A stretch of DNA of 64,000 bases from contig AP026541.1 of NCBI GenBank assembly GCA_026075535.2, forward strand, positions 2,046,001 through 2,110,000, read 5' to 3'. This document shows, piece by piece, positions 46,330 through 58,000 of this stretch. The notes beneath the pieces were generated by a model, which searched no databases, had not been told where the DNA came from, and worked only from the letters and a program-made list of their open reading frames with translations. Positions within the stretch are counted from its first letter, which is position 1. Every line of letters starts with the position of its first letter. The position numbers and the translations under genes are program-made. Origin of the DNA: Tricholoma matsutake (Eukaryota; Basidiomycota; Agaricomycetes; Agaricales; Tricholomataceae).

Positions 46330-47700
46330 CTAACCCATTATCTTGGTCTCAAAAACATAGTTCTCTAGCCAGAGCGACTTTGTGCACCATTCAGGGAAGA
46401 TGATGCAGGCTTGTTGAATAGAGGGAAGATAAATGTGAGACATTAGGTTTGAAATTCCAGGCTCAAGGATGAGCATGAGTTCTATAAGCATGGGCCATTT
46501 GATTTGCGGTAAATCAGTGGGGGTGAGCTCAATGCCATGAACAGCAATAAAAGCATCCTCCAGTTGAGGTAATGGAACTAAACAGTCATAGAAGGTCCAG
46601 GGTGTGGATGCATAGAGCCTGGGCTGAGGCGCAGTGAGACCCAGGGTCATGACGGTGAGATGTTTGATAGACGATTGGAAAGTGCTGGCGGCAAAATCAA
46701 TGCAACGAGTATTGGCCAAATAAAAGTTCCCTGTTTCCAACAGTGGAGCATCTATCCTGACCATAGGAAGTAAGGGACTGGCATGGTAGTGACCTGCTGC
46801 CCAAATAAAGAGCTTGGTGGCAGCAGGTAAATGGACTGTCCTGAGATCATGCAGCCAATTTACTTTAACAGAGATTTCAACTTCAGTCAGGTTTTTTGCA
46901 ATAGCACGGAAGTCTGTGAACAAGGCCTCTGTGCTCACCAGGGTGTGGTGAAGAGTAGAGCCATACTCTGTGATGCTGTGCATGCTTGTACAATGCATCA
47001 TCAGCACTGTGACAGAGGGAAGCTTTCCAAATAACACCTTTCCAATTCTGTTGGTATTGACAACAAGGCATTTAAGTCTAGGGAGCTCGATTTGAGATCT
47101 GACAGGGGATGTCTGATGCCTCCTCCTCAAGATGCAGATGGGGACTCCTCTCATCACAGTGTACAGGTGTTTGAGGTTTGGAAACACAGGAATGGCAATG
47201 AAGTGAGTGAATGGTGATCTAACTTCAATGCAAAGCTCAGTTAAGGCATTGAAAGCACGTCTTCCTTCCAACATGTCAAATATTTGATCAGTGATTCCAG
47301 TATGCATTGTTGATCGATGGTTGTCTGACTCAACTACCACCAAATGCATTGACATGTTTGACGTTTGCAAGCTGTCTATCAGATCCAGCCATCGCCCAAA
47401 GTGGAGGAATGTTTTAGCAACCGGTGCTTTGTGAGAGGCCATATTGTTGTCAAATTTGATGTTGAATATTGCAAAAGGGTTGGGGTGATTATTGAGGATA
47501 GTATGGAAGGTAGTGGATGTATGTTGCAGAGTAAGCCATTGTAGATGAACTTCCAAGCATGCAATACTGCTGGAACAGGACAAGCTAATAAAACTGAGTC
47601 CTATGATCCAGTCGATTACTTCATAGCATAGAGAACCATATGGATAATTGCTAGGAGGCATGATCAGAGAGGAGCAATTAGTCTTGAGGGGTGGTCTCAA
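46330..47700 (-). CDS. F-box/LRR-like protein, single open frame
   Basis: An uninterrupted 456-codon frame in otherwise decayed DNA. The sequence has irregular leucine-rich units typical of fungal F-box-like LRR proteins: LTELCIEVRSPF, FPNLKHLYTVM, LPRLKCLVVNTNRI, LPSVTVLMMHCTSM, NLTEVEISVKVNWLHDL, SIKHLTVMTLGL, LPQLEDAFIAVHGIEL and WPMLIELMLIL. A clear F-box helix set is not visible at the N-terminus, so the ubiquitin-ligase adaptor role is only an inference. The start Met at 47700 is the first in frame; an in-frame Met (MPPSNYPYG) lies 13 codons on. Such genes are highly multiplied in Agaricomycetes. Base use is CpG-poor, yet the frame is intact. Confidence 0.55.
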   Translation of the reverse strand: MRPPLKTNCSSLIMPPSNYPYGSLCYEVIDWIIGLSFISLSCSSSIACLEVHLQWLTLQHTSTTFHTILNNHPNPFAIFNIKFDNNMASHKAPVAKTFLHFGRWLDLIDSLQTSNMSMHLVVVESDNHRSTMHTGITDQIFDMLEGRRAFNALTELCIEVRSPFTHFIAIPVFPNLKHLYTVMRGVPICILRRRHQTSPVRSQIELPRLKCLVVNTNRIGKVLFGKLPSVTVLMMHCTSMHSITEYGSTLHHTLVSTEALFTDFRAIAKNLTEVEISVKVNWLHDLRTVHLPAATKLFIWAAGHYHASPLLPMVRIDAPLLETGNFYLANTRCIDFAASTFQSSIKHLTVMTLGLTAPQPRLYASTPWTFYDCLVPLPQLEDAFIAVHGIELTPTDLPQIKWPMLIELMLILEPGISNLMSHIYLPSIQQACIIFPEWCTKSLWLENYVFETKIMG

Positions 47701-48372
47701 TGAGAATCTTTCACATCTGTTTTCTATTGACTTCTTTTGCTCACTTTGCTGTCAGATTCTTACTAAGAAACTCAACGGTGTTGCAAATACTTACCCATGT
47801 CACAAAGCCCACTGTGGTGCTTCTTTTTTGTGGTTGCCTCACCCACAGGACATATTTCATAGCCTTGATGTCACGGTTGCAGCTGTGTAATAGCCGTCCG
47901 ACCAACAACACTGAGGTTGTGGCCAGAAGGCATGGCTATTACAGCAATCTGAAAGTTACCTTGATACGTGGTTGATCTAGGGTTGATTTCAAGTTCTCCA
48001 GTATTACGACGGTCTGTCTGACCTTCCAGGCATCCGATTCTATGTGTCCAATCTTATACATCATCCTCGGCAATCAATCTTGATAGTTGCTGGATATAAT
48101 GTCATAGTCAATGCCTAGCTGGACGATTGGATGACTCCGGCCCTATTCTCCACCCCCATGCCCAGGTTGGTCCCTCCCCTATTCCTCTCATCTATTTCCA
48201 TTCTGCTAAGCTTGGTTCTAGCCTCTGCCTCTTGTTCATCTTTTTAGACTTGCTGCTGGTTTTGCCAGTTGAACACAGCCAGAAGATTCAAATGGCACCA
48301 GTGTCAGTTTGAAAAGAAATTTTGGGGATGTAACTATCAATGAAAAGTTGACTGTTAAACAGCCCTAAAAGA
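47701..48372. other. No gene recognised
   Basis: Contains an imperfect inverted repeat around AATAGCC (47888) and GGCTATT (47934). Short plus-strand ORFs at 47648-47975 and 48127-48312 show no motif. Confidence 0.3.
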
Positions 48373-49227
48373 TTGAGAGTTAGCAGTAATAAAAGTTCTG
48401 ATACAACAGGTAATGAAGTTTACCATATCTCAGTCCCTCTTGGTATAATATGGAGCAATAACAGTTGCGCATATGACTCTGTCTTTTCTATCCTTTATGC
48501 AGTGTGGAAGACTAATCCAGAGTATTGGAGTCATACTTCTGGTTCTATAAATGATGATATACTTGAGGATATATGCAATGGATTTCAAAGTCATTTAGAT
48601 GGTCAGACTTTATTAGAAAATGTGAGGGACATATTTAGACATAAACTGGATGACTTAAGAATTGCTGGCTTGTGGTGGGGTAGGCATACATCAGTGGTTA
48701 GATTATTACAGCTTATGTTTACAACACCCACTCAAATTGTGTCCTCACAACTTACATGTTCTCAAGAACATACATTGACTCAGGCTCAAACTCGTCAACA
48801 TTCTGTTTGGTCTTGCATTTTGTCTTCTGGAACAAGTCCTTATGTATCAATACAAGATTGGATTCAGAATCATCAGGAAGGTTCAATGTCTAGATGTTCT
48901 GAATGCAATCAACATCTCATACATTCATATTCTTTTGTGTCAGTTCCAGCTATACTTATATTTGAATTTGAAGGAAAAAATTTAAAAATAGACCCAGAAG
49001 TGACAATTGTTAGCAGAAATAATCAGCCTTTTACAATAAAACTAAAAGGTATTATCTATCATGGAGAAGCACATTATATATCATGCATTGTTGTTAATGA
49101 GCAACTATGGTTTCACAATGGTATTACAACTGGTGCTAACATGGTATATGAGGGACTATTGCAATCTACAACAGATCTAATGCATTGCAGAGGGAAAGAA
49201 GCAGTTGTGGCAATATATGCAAAGTGA
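48373..49227 (+). CDS. Ubiquitin-specific-peptidase-like cysteine protease domain ORF
   Basis: A 284-codon frame, notably AT-rich. Near the start WSNNSCAYDSVFSILYAVW resembles the catalytic cysteine box of USP-type peptidases (Asn ahead of the Cys). A central pair CSECNQHLIHSY could bind metal. At the end GEAHYISCIVVNEQLWFHNG resembles the catalytic His box with its following Trp. USP domains usually exceed 300 residues, so this is a compact or partial one. In Agaricomycetes NNSCAYD-type domains occur in mobile-element proteins (my recollection), so it may be a transposon-borne protease rather than a housekeeping enzyme. The upstream stretch from 48360 is open too, so the true start is uncertain. 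Confidence 0.6.
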   Translation: MRVSSNKSSDTTGNEVYHISVPLGIIWSNNSCAYDSVFSILYAVWKTNPEYWSHTSGSINDDILEDICNGFQSHLDGQTLLENVRDIFRHKLDDLRIAGLWWGRHTSVVRLLQLMFTTPTQIVSSQLTCSQEHTLTQAQTRQHSVWSCILSSGTSPYVSIQDWIQNHQEGSMSRCSECNQHLIHSYSFVSVPAILIFEFEGKNLKIDPEVTIVSRNNQPFTIKLKGIIYHGEAHYISCIVVNEQLWFHNGITTGANMVYEGLLQSTTDLMHCRGKEAVVAIYAK

Positions 49228-49612
49228 TGGTGAAATGCAAACTGTGCATTACATTATGGATTATGAACTTCTGTGATCCTGTTTCCATATCTAGTCCTCA
49301 CCTAGTAACAATTATGATGATAACTTCTTATAGGAATAACTTGAACTGTAATATGTTCCATACCGACTGGCTGTAAATTTTTCTGTTTGTATGACTCATT
49401 ACTTTAGAATGGAGGACTCGTTCATGCCAGGCTTTAGCCATGGCCCAATTGGACAAGTCAGATCTGGGAACCTTGCAACCCTGAAGCTGGAACTGAAAGA
49501 CGAAAACGGGTGAATGTCGAGCTCAGCTTGTTGAATCTTTGGGTTCAGCATGCAAAGAGATTGTTCAACGATTGTGATGGTGGTTCTTTACATTTAGTAC
49601 TCCAGCTTGATC
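49228..49612. other. No gene recognised
   Basis: Spacer between the peptidase-like ORF and the 3' end of the HET gene. A GC rise begins at about 49.6 kb. No terminator motif could be assigned. Confidence 0.3.
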
Positions 49613-51998
49613 TCAAATTATTTCTAACCTCTCCAATTTAGCCTGCTTGGTCCAAACATCCTTTTTCCTCACCCAATCCTCAATAAATTGGTTCCACCTC
49701 CCCACTCTCTCCCACTTTCCCCTTTGTTTCGTCGAAGGCCGCAACATCAACCCCATCAAGTTCACATGCCCATGAGGAGAATCATCAAACACTTCCGTAA
49801 ATGTCCCTATGAACAGGCAATATACTGTCCTCCCCTCAACATCTCTCGCATTTTCAACGCCCTGCTCCAGTCCAGCAGTATCATAGTTTAGGTGTAGGGA
49901 ATTAAAGCTCCCCTCGGAGATGGTGAAGAATGAAGAATAGGCCAGGCGTCCCGTTGTCTGCCTTTTGGAAGAATCAGGCATCACGACTGCCACAGTAGCG
50001 CCACGAACAACTATTCGGCCAGACGTAACAGAACCATACGGATTCACGCCGTCAACTTGGACGGATGCTTCAAGGATGCGGAATCGTGGATCTTGTACAT
50101 ACGTCACCGTCCCACCCCATGAAACCAGTTTCGGTTTCGATTCCTTCTCCCAGTCCATATCTGACCCATCGACGCCTCCCCACGCAAGAGAAGCCCAGGA
50201 CCAAGATGGCCCCTGTGCAGTTCTTTGCCTGTTAGGCCCCTTCGTTAGGTTTGCTCCCCCACATTCCCATAATAAGTCCCTGCCAAGATCACTTTCCCAA
50301 AGCCCTGCGAGGTAGTGATCGTTCCTAGGGAAGTACTCCTTGAAGCGGCTTGCTAGCCCCGACAGTGCAGCCAACCTATCAGTTTCATACGTGAGATCTA
50401 AAAGACTATAGTCCTCGATGATCGTCCTCCAAAGGCCATGCAATGCTTTCATATCATTCCTCAGTGCACCAAGGTTTCCGATCCGATCTTTCGAAGCTCC
50501 CCAACCATCGCCGCCCGGCGTTAGGCCGTCGACCGCTGCGCACTCACACAGCTCTGCATCCTTACAGACCCAGACTAGCTCGTTGGAGTGGATGTGCACG
50601 GTACGCGGAGAGAGAAATCTCTCTTGATAGACCCAGCCACGTTGAAGGAGTGGTGCAGTATCGACGTGCTGTTGAATCCAGCGGGGAGTTTGGAGGGATT
50701 CATGCGACGATTCCAAGGCTAAGCGCACTCGGATATTGACATCGTAAATATCCACGTCGAAAGAACGGATTTCATGCTTGCGGATACGTGACACGTTCTT
50801 CGAATCCTTATCCGACCTGGAGATAGCGCGCGAGAACTCATCCGCCCATGCCAACGAATTAGTTGATGTCCATCTCGGTCCTAGACATCCTTCGAATCCG
50901 CCTGAAGATCGTGTGGTTGCTAAATTCAAATAACAGCCCGCATAGATGTTGGCCATGACTGCCGACTGCTGTTCCCAGTCGAGCTTGTCGCATTGGATAA
51001 TACACAAGGAATCGATCCAGATGTAGCGGATTCCCAGACCGCGTGTGATGCTAATAGCATCTCGAAATGTCGGCGGTAAACTCTGCCAATCTATTCCGCG
51101 CATTCGAGCTGCATATGTCTCTCGCGTTGTCACCAGGAGCTGCTGCTTTCCCCAGCTGTGGCTGAGGGCGATGTAGGGGGCTATTTGACCACCCGTTTCG
51201 ATAAGGCGGACCGCGTTGTTAGCAAGATCGAGGACCCTCTTTGGGAGCAGACTGGCTTGGTTAGGTGTGCGGTATGCTGCTTGGCAGATCTTGTGGTATT
51301 GGCCGCATGCCTGCAGCCATGGTTGAATTATCCTGGCACATTCCTCTCCGCTTGGATTGGTAGGAACCTCTCCTGCGCGACCGATGGCTGGCCACGGAGA
51401 GGGAGGGGCTGGAGGGTGTTGTGATTAGCAAGTTTCCCATGGTTTGATGGCGATCGTAAGGCGGAAGCTTACCGCCAGGCGGGATATATAACTCAACATT
51501 GAATTCTTCTTGAAAACTGCCACGTTGTTTGCTGCCAGGTGGAGTAACCCTCAGTATGAAATGCAAACTCTGCGAGCCAGGCCTCCCGCTCTTGATTTTC
51601 TTCGACCACTTCTCGCCTACCCCCTCATCTTCATCCTTATCAGTGATTGCAATCTGATACTCTAAATCGTCAAACTTGCCCCCTTGCGGGTTACCTACCA
51701 ATTGTGCCTGGGTGATCAACGTCTCAGCGGCTTTGCTGAGCATGAGACAGGTCATACATCCCCGGAAACTATTGCCATTATAGCTGCCAGGTCGAAAACT
51801 GTCGTGTGCGGATGCAGTCAGCTCAGAGGACTTGATCCAGTGGTAGGCGACTTGGCCGATAGAGCAAGACTCGCCGTTGCGATGAGGCTTTGGGATCTTG
51901 GAGAGGTCGAGGTCATAGCATGTTTGGCAGCGGGGGAGGGAGCGCATGATGTCTACGTAGGAATCGGTTGATTGGTTGCTAGTGGATCCGATTATCAA
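49613..51998 (-). CDS. HET-domain (heterokaryon incompatibility) protein, two exons, apparently intact
   Basis: Exon 1 is 51998-51473, intron 51409-51472 (GTAAGC to CTCCAG, with a GCTAATCAC branch-like site), exon 2 51408-49613; 2322 bases, 773 residues. The HET domain is plain: LPKRVLDL, then APYIALSHSWGKQQ, TFRDAISITRGLGIRYIWIDSLCIIQ, DWEQQSAVMANIY, and later RGWVYQERFLSPRTVHI with a Trp in the expected WxxQE-like place. The C-terminal half has SWSWASL. HET proteins act in fungal non-self recognition and can trigger cell death on incompatible fusion; partner and specificity cannot be told. An N-terminal Cys pair (CQTCYDLDLSK) is usual in basidiomycete members. CpG is retained across the gene, unlike the flanks. 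MRSLPRCQT, 17 codons downstream, is an alternative start. Confidence 0.92.
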
Positions 51999-52315
51999 CT
52001 CACTGGTACAGATATTCTTTGAACGACAATCTTTGACTCGGATGAGGGGTAGTCTGCCAGTAGGCAGTCTTTATCTCTTCTAAAGAAATGATCGGTGACA
52101 GATTTAAATTCATAGATCTGGTCGCATGACGTTCGGCTGGACCGGTACGTTCGCAGACTCAGCGGCAGCCTACCCATACCCTCTGGAAGAGTCCGTGATC
52201 GCTCACTGTAGTTTTCATTCTCAGCTTTCCCGCGGTTTGATTGTCCGAAACCTTCTTTTTTGTAATAAAGTCACTGTCGATAGATCTTCGGGATAAAATC
52301 AATTGGTTTCATTCT
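51999..52315. other. 5' flank of the HET gene
   Basis: CpG-retaining until about 52250, then CpG-poor. A small minus ORF (52177-51995) could be an upstream exon or leader but has no motif. Probably holds the HET promoter; no box could be assigned. Confidence 0.35.
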
Positions 52316-52633
52316 CAGATGTTGAACACTTTCAAAATGGAGGAACTTGACAGGTTTATGAAGGGTGATACTTGGGGCCTTTTCGCAACAGATCCTTTTG
52401 GAATGGTGAGTTAACTTAAGTCGCATGAAATGGAAGTATGGCTGAAATCTCGTGGTACAGATCAGCGATCCACTGCCCCCCATACTTCGGCAAACATTGG
52501 ACATGTTGAGTGCATGCATCGAACATTAATGGCAAAAGCACATACAATGAGGATTTATTCTGGCCTACTACCTTACCTTTGGGATGAATTCTACCTGACA
52601 GCATCTCATCTACATGCAAAAACCACCACTTGA
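52316..52633 (+). pseudogene. Copia integrase fragment (second copia family)
   Basis: Reads the end of a copia integrase core: RSTAPHTSANIGHVECMHRTLMAKAHTMR then LPYLWDEFYLTASHLHAKTTT. The GHVE motif carries the third catalytic acidic residue. A TGA at 52631-52633 follows, then SVQG and the LTR of the gypsy element at 52646, which is inserted here. This family differs from the copia at 27-32 kb (HQQNGRALIMEKSQS). Confidence 0.8.
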
Positions 52634-52645
52634 TCAGTCCAGGGA

Positions 52646-52828
52646 TGTAGTAAAGTGGAGGGGGTAGACTTATATCACACGCCGCAAGATCACGATTAAC
52701 ATCTATTTTTGCTGTTGTGTAAACAGTCTGTCCATCTAATTAAAACTGGCCCTTATAAAGGGACCGGTGGCTTGCACAAACACTAAGTAAATATATGTAA
52801 ATACTGGGCATCACCCTGGATCACTACA
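52646..52828 (-). mobile_element. 3' LTR of the gypsy element
   Basis: 183 bases from TGTAGTAAAG to ATCACTACA with 6-bp inverted ends. A purine tract (AGAAGGGGAGAA on the minus strand) adjoins its inner edge at 52829-52840. Nearly the same sequence recurs from 63855. Confidence 0.92.
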
Positions 52829-53383
52829 TTCTCCCCTTCTGGGTCCAAGCCAAACCCAAAAGAAACAAGACATGTACAAGAAGGTTCAGCTTCACCATGA
52901 TGGCGGGAAGGAAACTAAGTCCCAAGGAGACAGGGCAATGGGAATCCATTCCACATCCGAGCGGGGTGGAGACGAGAGTCGTGCAAGGGGTTATTTTGCC
53001 TCCTCGCCATGTAGGGAGGTGGTGGAAGGCAAGGGTTCCATACCATCAGGGTCATCAAGATTTATCCCACCTCCAAGCAGAGTGGAGAGAATAGTGGGGG
53101 TCAGAGGAGCCATGGTTTGGGAGATGGGGGTCAGAGGAACGGGGGAAGGCCTGGGCGACTGTTCTCCTCTGAGGGGAGCAGTCATGGAGCCCACCTCTTC
53201 ATCAGTCTCTGACATCGAGTCAGTCTCCTTGGTGTCATATCCCTTTTTGTTCCATTGACTTTGGGTGACCCATGTGGTGGGGAAGCTAGACTGGATTGCT
53301 CCAGACTCGTTTGGAGCCATGCTCGCGGCAGCAGCACATTGTCTCCTTTGCTCATTTTTGGCATGGTTCTTATCAGCCTTGGT

Positions 53384-54933
53384 TCAATGTGGGGGACCCA
53401 CATAGGTCCATCCCCCATCAGCATAGTCTGGGGTCACCAACACTTGGGAGGCAGTCCCTTGAACCGGCTCGGGGACTCCAGGGATCGGATTGGACTCAAC
53501 CACAATGATGGGCTGAGTAGGAATAGGATTGGTGGATGGGGGAACGATGGCAGAGGGAACTGTAGTTGTGGATGCATCGATCTTCAACTGTGCCTGAGGC
53601 AAGTTAGGATGAATGGAGAGGGATCGAAAGCCAGATGGGCCTGCTGGTGGGGAGACCACCGAGGTCAGAGCAGCAGGGGTAGGTGCAGTAGGAGACATGG
53701 GACATCGAGGTGCAACATGCATGGACACTGACAACCCTGGGTGGCCTCCTAGGGGAAATGCAAGGTTGAGTGCATCAGGGTCTCGTTTCTGCTTAGGAGG
53801 TGGGGGCTGAGTTAAACACCTGCTCCCCGGTGGGGCAATCCACCACTGGGGTTCCATCATCAAAGAGGCATCATAGGTGTCAGGGGTGGGTAACTGCTTC
53901 AAACGTTGGAGAACGTCTGAAGCCGGAGCTGAGTCTTCTTCACATCGCGACTCCGCTGCCCTGGTGACCCATCCTAGCCCATAATGATAAGCTTCTCTGA
54001 TCTCATGGTCAGAGACTCCCAGAAGAGCGAGATGGCAAACCACATCCTTGATAGTGATGTTGGGAGAAATGTTCAACATAAACTGTTGATCATGCCAAAT
54101 GCTCATAGATAGGTGTAGCTCCTGGCGGGTCCTTCAGTATAACCTGGGGGTACAGAACACTTCTGCCAGGAGTAATTGTAAGAGTTGTTTTTGCTTCTGG
54201 GGAATCCCAGAAGGAATTTGTTGCCTCATGAGGAGCATTTCTCGAACACGAGGGAGGCTAACTCATGAGTGATCCAGTATCAACCTGGGGGCATTCCAGA
54301 ATTGAAATAGTTGGCAATGCATAAACCATGCCCAGGACTTTGGTGAGTTGTTGACCAGAGGCTGAGGCATCCGGTCAGGGTCCTGGAGTTGGTGGATTCC
54401 CTTAGCTGACTGGCACTCCACGGGCAACCACTTGGGAAGTCTCCAGGTCGCAATTGCGTAGCTGATGAGTGACGTGCAAGCCACAGGGGTGGTTAGACTG
54501 GCCATGCATACATACAACTGGGCCCATCGAAGGTCCAGTTCATTTCCTTCTCGTTGGGCAGCCACTGCCCAGTAATTGAACTCCACTGCACTTCAGGGTA
54601 GTTCTGGGGCCATAGACAGAGGTTCCCTCGGAGCGGGTACCCAGTTGGCAGACCGGGAATGGGAAAGGGATGGGACCTGGCGGTGAAGTTTTGGAGAGGC
54701 GGGTGGAAGCGGTGGGTAGTGGGTGCAAAAGCCATCCACATCCATGGCATTGATGGGGGTTCAAGTTCCCTCCTTCCTTGCCTTTCCTCCCTCCTATCCC
54801 TCCCCCTTTGAGGCACGTTGGCCTCACGAAAATGGTGAAAAGTTGGCAAGTCGTCCATTAAGTAGTTGTTGGACTGGCCATCCATGATGAATGGTCGGAC
54901 TTGAAGAAAGAAAAGAAAAAAAAATTGATTCAA
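53384..54933 (-). pseudogene. Third ORF of the gypsy element, 3' of integrase
   Basis: Frames 54933-54493, 54586-54263 and 54106-53384 form an ORF of roughly 510 residues with one frameshift (54490-54590) and two TGA codons (54263-54265 and 54133-54135). Readable parts are an N-terminal DDLPTFHHFREANVP, WRLPKWLPVE, WFMHCQLFQFWNAP, NISPNITIKDVVCHLALLGVSDHEIREAYHYG, and a long Pro/Ser/Thr-rich tail. It has no membrane segment or signal, so it is not envelope-like. Related fungal gypsy elements may carry such an ORF (uncertain recollection). Function unknown. Confidence 0.5.
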
Positions 54934-55054
54934 CTCTGCCGGTCAGCTGTACAGCACTTTCCCACGCCTCAGGAAAAACATGACCATCATGCCTGAAGAG
55001 TTCAAATCTTCCCACTGTTGTGGAAGATGCCAGGCCCACAGCCGCCTGGCCTTC

Positions 55055-58000
55055 TCAACCAAGTCGAGAAGGTCTATCGCCCTTTGCATGCTGGTGCACG
55101 CTTGGGCAGATCCGTCCATTCCTTGGCACCCACAAGGGCCAAGTAAGCATCCAGGGCAGCCAACTCATTGCACATGGCCAGCGGTTCCCAAGTGGACTTG
55201 ACTCGCCCATGCTCCACTTCACTTCCAATTCCAATGCACAACCCTTCCAACAATGGGACGTGATCTCCTCGACCCACCATTCAGCGTCGTCAGGGGTGCC
55301 GAGGTCATAAGGGTCCAGGCACCTTCTGTTGGGAAACAGGGTGTCATCGTTCTCATAATGGGGACATAGCAGGTTCACATGGAATCTGCCATGTATCTGC
55401 CGACTCTGGAGCTTGGAAGGTAAGTCCAGATCATAATTGGAAGTATCTGGGTAGCTTTGCAGGACCTCATACAGTCCTACAAACTTGGGAAGGAGCTTAC
55501 TGGCCCTCCCCTTGGGCAATGTCAGGTTCTTGGTAGAAAGGTATACTTTCTCTCCTGGTCTGATGTTGGGCTCCTTTCCACACCATTTGTTGGCATGGAA
55601 CTGTTGGAACATGTGCTCAGTGATAATATTGTCGTGAGTGATTGCCATGTTGCATAATGCGTCCATGGCAAAAGTCCATACTCCAGGTGGCACCTGCTCT
55701 GGAGTAGGTATTTCTTGCATCATGTGAGGAAGATACCCATAGGTTACCTCAAACAGAGCCATCCCAGTAACCCAATTGATGGTGGAGTTGATAGTGAACT
55801 CCACCAATGCCAGGAATTTGACCCAGTCTTTCTGGTTGGAAGCCACGAAAGACTGTAAGATCTGAGCAATGGATCAATTGGCTCGCTCAGTAGCACCGTC
55901 CATCTGAAGATGGAAGGAGGTGGACATCAGTAGCTTTACATTCAAGACTTGGTGGACTTCCCGCCACCAGTGGGAGGTGAACTTGGAATCCTGGTCTGAA
56001 ACGATGGAGCCAGGAAACCCATGCAGCCTAACTATCTCTTTGATGAAAAGAGATGATAACTCAGAGGCAGTGGTGGTGATTGTTATGGGGACCAGGTGCA
56101 CCATAGATGACAATCGGCATATCACCACCCATAGGTAATTAAACCCTTCTGACTCAGGGAACAGACCAATAAAGTCCATCCCTATGGATTCCCAAGGACG
56201 GATCGGGGTGGGCAATGAATGTAACTTACCCATGGGGGAGCGATACTCCCCCTTGGACCGAACGCAGGCCTCACATGATTCGCAGAACTTATCCACTTTG
56301 TATTGGAGGCGAGGCCACCAATACCATCACCTAACATACTCAGAGGTCTTTGCTGGGCCAAAGTGCCCGACAATTGAGTGGGCTTGGTCAATGATATGGC
56401 CATGTAAAGTCGTGTCCTTAGAGGGCGCTGAGGGAACACACACAACGTGTTCTCCTCCTTTGTTCTTCATCCACATTATACCGTCGATCACCTCAAAGTT
56501 GGGGTGATCTTCCAGGTTATCCAGGACTTTGGCAAATACCTTGTCCTCCTTATATCCCTGTTGGATGTCCTCATCCATCGGGTCCTGTTCTGACAAGGAC
56601 ACCTTCAAATCCTGGTGCTTGGCTAGGGATTCATATACCATGGGGTCTTCCCCTCGGGGCTCTTTAAGACCTCCCGTCCCATTCTTGTCCTGTGCACCAG
56701 CAAGCACCGCTGCAGCCAGTTCTCGATCCTCAACCCACTCATGCAAGGCTCTTAGATGCTCTTCTGCTCGATGGACCTGGGCCTTGGTGGATCGTGTCTC
56801 GATGACTCAATTCCTAATTTCCAAATGACGATCCCAGGGCAAATCCTTGTGCATAGGATCAAGGTGTACATCAGCAAACACATAATGTTGCACCAGGGGT
56901 GCGTCTTCCCAGTTATCAAACTGGTAATACTGGGACAGGGCATCTGCGACCTTGTTGAGGCTCCCTTTGACATACCGTATGTCAAAGTTGAAGCACGAGA
57001 GGTACTCCATCCACCAGGACTGATGGGCTGATAATCGACACTGGGTCTGGAAAAACTTCAAGGCCTTGTGATTTGTCACCATGTGAAGTCGCCGACCTAT
57101 CAGCTTATCTTCCCACTTGAGAAGTGCCTCAAGGATCACAATGGTTTTGTGCTCAAAGGTCCTATAGTTCCCTTGAGCATCCAAGAACTTTTTGGATAGG
57201 AATCTGGCCGGTTGACAGCTCTGCCATTCAGGGCCCTGCCCATACATGGCCCCAACCCCGAATACCAAAGCATTGCAAATCACCCAGATGGGCTCCTCTG
57301 AGCTGGCATCGATGGGTTTTAGAACTGGGGTCGAACAACAGATGTCTTTGATAGTCTGGAAACAGCTATCATGCAGAGGATGCCAATGGAATGATTGTCC
57401 ATTCTTCATCATAGTGGAGAGTGGACTGGTGTATGCCAAAATATTAGGAAGGAAGTGGGCTAGGTACTGAACTAGTCCCAAGAACCATTGAACCTCATGA
57501 TAGTGTTGAGGCACCTTCCATTCTTGTATCCTTGCCATTTTATCGCTGTCAGTGTGGAGGCCCTTGTCATCTATCATATGGCTGAGACATTCAAGTTTCT
57601 CGGCATATAGTTCACATTTATCCGCATGAAGGTACAGTTTGTGCTCTCATAGTTTATTGAACATGAGCTGCAGGTGGTGTTGATGTTCAACGACTGAGTC
57701 ACTGAACACAAAGATATCGTTGAGATAAGCGTGCATGAACCATCCGATGTACTCCCTGAAGATGGAGTTCATCAATTGTTGGAAAGTAGCTGGGGCATTG
57801 CAGTTGCCTTGCTGCATCACCAGGCTCTCAAAAGTGCCCAGTACCATCGCAAACGCTGTTTTCCAGACATCCTCTGGGTCAACCAGAATCTGCTCATAAG
57901 CATCAGATAAGTCAATCTTCAAATGATACTTCGCTCAAGCTACATCCAGCCTGATCAGGTCCTGATCAGGGAAAGGCGTCACATTCTTGACGGTATTGTC

